From Bacteroidales bacterium (lineage in GTDB: Bacteria > Bacteroidota > Bacteroidia > Bacteroidales > UBA4181): a stretch of DNA of 8,886 nucleotides. Position 1 is the first letter of the stretch. Each line of letters starts with the position of its first letter. Location: positions 1 to 8,886 of the forward strand of contig JAQVSH010000064.1 of assembly GCA_028700615.1 (NCBI GenBank), given 5' to 3'. Positions 6,025-8,886 of this stretch are shown here, one piece after another. The notes under the pieces were generated by a model, which worked only from the letters and a program-made list of their open reading frames with translations, searched no databases and was not told the DNA's origin. The translations under genes were made by a program, and so were the position numbers.

Positions 6025-8649
6025 ATGCAAAATAAGCTTTGTATATTGCTTCTTGTTCTAGCTCTATTAGCTGGTTGCAATAGAAACGCACCTGAGCAGG
6101 AACTCGCAGAAGTTTTTATCACAGAAACTTTCCAAACAAACCAAGGGGCCGTTACTGCTTTAAAAGGCCATATTAGAGTTAAAATGGAGAAGGAATTTTC
6201 TTCTACCAAAGCGGCAGACGACCTCTTTCCCAATTTGAAAATCACATCCATACGACGAACTTTCCCCTACTGCGGCAAATTCGAGTCACGCACCCGCGCA
6301 GAAGGCCTGGACTTGTGGTACGATATCACTTTTGACCCCTCTGTTCCCCTTACCAAGGCAAGTGAAACCATTGCCAAGACGAAGGGCATTACGCATGTTG
6401 AATACATCCATCCTCTGGTTCTGGAAGACGATACAGTGTATCCTTTCAACGACCCCATATTGAGGAAACAATGGCATTTTAGTAACCCCGGAACGCTCAA
6501 TGACTACTTGGCAGGGGCAGATATCAACCTTTTTCCCGCCTGGGAAATTTCCACTGGCAGCCGCGATGTGGTGGTTGCCGTACTGGACAACGGAGTACAG
6601 TGGGACCACGAAGATTTGTCGGACAACATGTGGATTAATGAATCTGAGTACTACGGAGCCACCGGACAGGACGATGACAACAACGGCTACATAGACGACA
6701 TCTACGGTTATAATTTCACCGTAGCCAGCAACAATCAAATGGCCGGGACAATAGAACCCGGGAACCACGGCACTCATGTGGCCGGTATTATCAGCGCCGT
6801 AAACAACAACGGGAAAGGCATATGTGGTGTAGCTGGCGGAAACGGGAAAACCCCGGGGGCACGTATAATGTCCTGTCAGATCATGGATAATGCGGGCTAC
6901 CCAGCTGCTGCCATGAAATATGCTGCAGACAACGGCGCTATTATTTCCCAGAACAGCTGGAGCTCAAAAGATAAAACGCTAGACGCTTCCATGAAAGATG
7001 CCATTGATTATTTTATCAAGTACGCGGGAATAGATGAACATAACGTTCAGACAGGCCCCATGAGAGGTGGAATCGTCATTTTTGCCGCTGGTAATGACAA
7101 TAGTGACTTCGTTAATCCCGGCATGTATGAGGGTGTCATGGCCGTAGCCGCTTTGGGTCCCGGCTATAAAAGAGCTTCATATTCCAACTTTGGCAAATGG
7201 GTTGATATTGCTGCACCGGGTGGAGACGATGTTACCATTGGCACCGCATATGTGTTTAGTTGCATTGCCGGTAACAGTTATGGTGGAATGATGGGAACAT
7301 CCCAGGCATGTCCTCACGTTTCCGGCATTGCAGCACTTGTTCTCTCTAAATACGGGAAAGAAGGCTTCACCAACGAAATGTTATGGGATATTTTAGTAAG
7401 CAACACAACCAACGTGGACTCTTACAATCCAAACTATGCGGGCCAACTTGGAAGCGGTCTTGTTGACGCCTATCGTTGCATGGCCTCTGGAGGTCCCCTT
7501 GCCCCCTCTCCCATAAGCCACGTCAACGCCAAAGTCCTATCCAATTCTATTACGTTGGCATGGACAGTTCCCGCAGACGAAGACAGCGGGAAAGCTTTTG
7601 CGTATGATATCTTTGCAAGTACCCGCCCAATTGACTTATCTGATCTTCAACTGCCGCTGGCAGAAGACGTCTGGATTACCACAGTCTATAGCGGCAAAAT
7701 TGCTGTGGGAGACACCGTATCCACTACCCTGTCTGACTTGTCTTTTAACTCAGATTATTATTTTCGGATAGTGGCCTACGACAACCATAACCACCGCACT
7801 GCCCCTACTGACTGTATAAAACAGACCACATTGGGCAATCACCCACCAGTTATTTCACCTGTCAACGGTACATCTCTCTTATTAAAAGCTTTTGAAACAA
7901 AAACCCTAGCCTTTAACCTTTATGAGCCGGATGCACACATAATTTCCTTCCAATTCACTGCTGGTTCCAAAGCGGCATCCGCCAGCCTTAAAGACAACCA
8001 AATCACCGTTTCTGTCACTGGAACCCAAGCTCCTGCTGGGTCCTATACCGCCTCTTTGGTGGTAAGCGATTCTTATGGTGCTTCAACTACACAAGAAATA
8101 ACCTATACCATTGCACCTAACCAGGCTCCTGTGGTCATTTCCATACCGGATAATATATACATGAGCAGCAAAAGTGAAGTAAAAACCATTAACCTGTCCT
8201 CGTATTTTTCCGACCCGGACGGTGAACCTCTTATTTTTGCGGTCACATCATCTACTACCGGAAATATAGTAAAAACGACTCTAAACGGCAGCACGCTTAC
8301 TATCCAGGGGAACAACTATGGCACCGCTTCCCTTACTTTAACGGCGTCCGATGCGTTAGGGGCCAAATCTAATTTTACAATCCTAATTTTGTTACGTGAT
8401 GGCACCCGGATAGTTGATCTTTACCCAAATCCGGTCAAAGACATACTTAATATTCGTGTTGGAGAAACGACCTCTGCAGATATAATTATTACATCTTCCA
8501 CCGGAGTTCAGGTATATAAAGCGACCTCAGTTACCATTTCGCCATTTCAGCCGGCACAAGTGAATATGTCCTCTTTCAGCGGAGGAGTCTATAGTGTCGG
8601 CATACATTTTAACGGTGAAAAAATTATCAGAAACATAGTAAAATTGTAA
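6025..8649 (+). CDS. Subtilisin-family (S8) serine protease, lipoprotein with T9SS type A sorting domain
   Basis: The 874-aa product should be a cell-surface or secreted endopeptidase. Reading from ATG 6025, a signal peptide carries the lipobox LAGC (Cys18). Residues about 25-135 resemble an I9-type propeptide. The S8 domain (about 145-485) has catalytic Asp188 in AVLDNGV, His248 in NHGTHVAG, Ser426 in GTSQACPHVSG, and oxyanion-hole Asn357 in FAAGN. An Asp-rich insert (DDDNNGYIDD, 216-225) between Asp and His is a likely calcium site and typical of the Bacteroidota subgroup. Then come an FN3-like domain (about 490-605), two Ig/cadherin-like domains (about 606-697 and 698-795, the second with FSDPDGEPL), and a T9SS type A sorting domain (about 796-874; LYPNPVKDILNI, GVYSVGI, terminal IVKL). 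An in-frame TTG at 5986 would extend it by 13 residues, but it puts extra residues ahead of a compact lipoprotein signal and lies upstream of the putative promoter. Finding both a lipobox and a sorting domain is odd. Confidence 0.93.
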   Translation: MQNKLCILLLVLALLAGCNRNAPEQELAEVFITETFQTNQGAVTALKGHIRVKMEKEFSSTKAADDLFPNLKITSIRRTFPYCGKFESRTRAEGLDLWYDITFDPSVPLTKASETIAKTKGITHVEYIHPLVLEDDTVYPFNDPILRKQWHFSNPGTLNDYLAGADINLFPAWEISTGSRDVVVAVLDNGVQWDHEDLSDNMWINESEYYGATGQDDDNNGYIDDIYGYNFTVASNNQMAGTIEPGNHGTHVAGIISAVNNNGKGICGVAGGNGKTPGARIMSCQIMDNAGYPAAAMKYAADNGAIISQNSWSSKDKTLDASMKDAIDYFIKYAGIDEHNVQTGPMRGGIVIFAAGNDNSDFVNPGMYEGVMAVAALGPGYKRASYSNFGKWVDIAAPGGDDVTIGTAYVFSCIAGNSYGGMMGTSQACPHVSGIAALVLSKYGKEGFTNEMLWDILVSNTTNVDSYNPNYAGQLGSGLVDAYRCMASGGPLAPSPISHVNAKVLSNSITLAWTVPADEDSGKAFAYDIFASTRPIDLSDLQLPLAEDVWITTVYSGKIAVGDTVSTTLSDLSFNSDYYFRIVAYDNHNHRTAPTDCIKQTTLGNHPPVISPVNGTSLLLKAFETKTLAFNLYEPDAHIISFQFTAGSKAASASLKDNQITVSVTGTQAPAGSYTASLVVSDSYGASTTQEITYTIAPNQAPVVISIPDNIYMSSKSEVKTINLSSYFSDPDGEPLIFAVTSSTTGNIVKTTLNGSTLTIQGNNYGTASLTLTASDALGAKSNFTILILLRDGTRIVDLYPNPVKDILNIRVGETTSADIIITSSTGVQVYKATSVTISPFQPAQVNMSSFSGGVYSVGIHFNGEKIIRNIVKL

Positions 8650-8655
8650 CCGAGT

Positions 8656-8886
8656 ATGAAACGTATATATATTATCAGCCTTATCCTTTCTATACTTACT
8701 GTTACTTCTATTTCCGGGCAAACCGCACAATTTCTGACGGTATCTCCGGACTCCCGTACTCTTTCTCTGGGAGGAACAGGAGTGATTTCCCCGGCCAGTG
8801 CCTTTGCCATTTATAATAATAATGCAGCTACTGCACTCTCGCCTTTCAAGGGTGCGTTTGCCGCTTCGTACACCATGTGGCAGCCG
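8656..8886 (+). CDS. PorV/PorQ-family outer-membrane protein, N-terminal part only
   Basis: An ATG six bases after the protease stop opens a frame that runs without a stop to the window edge (77 codons), so the 3' end is missing. The product starts with a signal peptide, MKRIYIISLILSILTVTSISG, here given in pieces: a basic MKR start, a hydrophobic core from residue 4 to about 18, and cleavage probably near residues 20-24. The mature start QFLTVSPDSRTLSLGGTGV (25-43), followed by AFAIYNNNAAT (49-59), matches the opening of PorV/PorQ-type proteins, which have the pattern FL-x-x-x-PDSR-x-x-x-x-G-x-x-G-V then A-I-Y-x-N-P-A. These are FadL-like barrels. PorV carries sorting-domain cargo in the type IX secretion system, and PorQ is a related T9SS-associated protein. 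The tight spacing implies co-transcription with the protease. Whether it is PorV, PorQ or another family member cannot be told from 77 residues. Confidence 0.8.
   Translation, partial: MKRIYIISLILSILTVTSISGQTAQFLTVSPDSRTLSLGGTGVISPASAFAIYNNNAATALSPFKGAFAASYTMWQP

Noticed and set aside
5880..6251. Minus-strand open frame across the intergenic region into the protease start
   Set aside because: The reading is low-complexity over the AT-rich part, has no family resemblance, and conflicts with the + strand promoter and start.
6286..6777. Minus-strand open frame of 163 codons
   Set aside because: It lies wholly inside the protease coding region, which has clear S8 motifs. Its translation shows no recognisable domain and it has no supporting promoter or neighbour.

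Overview
The window looks like part of a Bacteroidales (phylum Bacteroidota) chromosome. The evidence is a SusC/SusD outer-membrane nutrient-import pair, three lipoproteins with short Bacteroidota-style lipoboxes, start codons without clear Shine-Dalgarno sequences, a TAnnTTTG-type promoter element, a type IX secretion (T9SS) sorting domain and a PorV/PorQ-like barrel protein. Genus cannot be fixed from the sequence alone. All genes seen lie on the + strand. No tRNA, rRNA, insertion sequence or CRISPR array was found.

Region 1 (8-5767) is a compact three-gene unit. It holds a SusC/RagA-family TonB-dependent transporter (1068 aa), a SusD/RagB-family substrate-binding lipoprotein 12 bases downstream, and an accessory lipoprotein of unknown function (303 aa) 21 bases further on. 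The unit closes with a convincing intrinsic terminator at 5795-5826. SusC and SusD together should capture and import an oligomeric nutrient across the outer membrane. The third protein probably sits on the cell surface and may help bind substrate. No glycoside hydrolase, polysaccharide lyase, sulfatase or sensor/regulator gene is visible, so the substrate class is open. The promoter of this unit lies before the window.

Region 2 (5768-6024) is a 257-base AT-rich intergenic stretch. It contains the terminator, two copies of a 10-bp perfect palindrome 51 bp apart, and a match to the Bacteroidota -7 promoter element (5993-6000) just ahead of the next gene.

Region 3 (6025-8886) begins a second unit. 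Its first gene encodes an 874-aa subtilisin-family (S8) protease with a lipoprotein signal, an I9-like propeptide region, an intact Asp/His/Ser triad, an FN3 domain, two Ig/cadherin-like domains and a C-terminal T9SS type A sorting domain. Six bases later starts a PorV/PorQ-family outer-membrane protein, cut off by the window end after 77 codons. PorV is known in T9SS organisms to carry cargo bearing such sorting domains, so the pair reads as a secreted surface protease with a possible dedicated export partner. The most interesting feature is the combination of a lipobox at one end of the protease and a T9SS sorting domain at the other.
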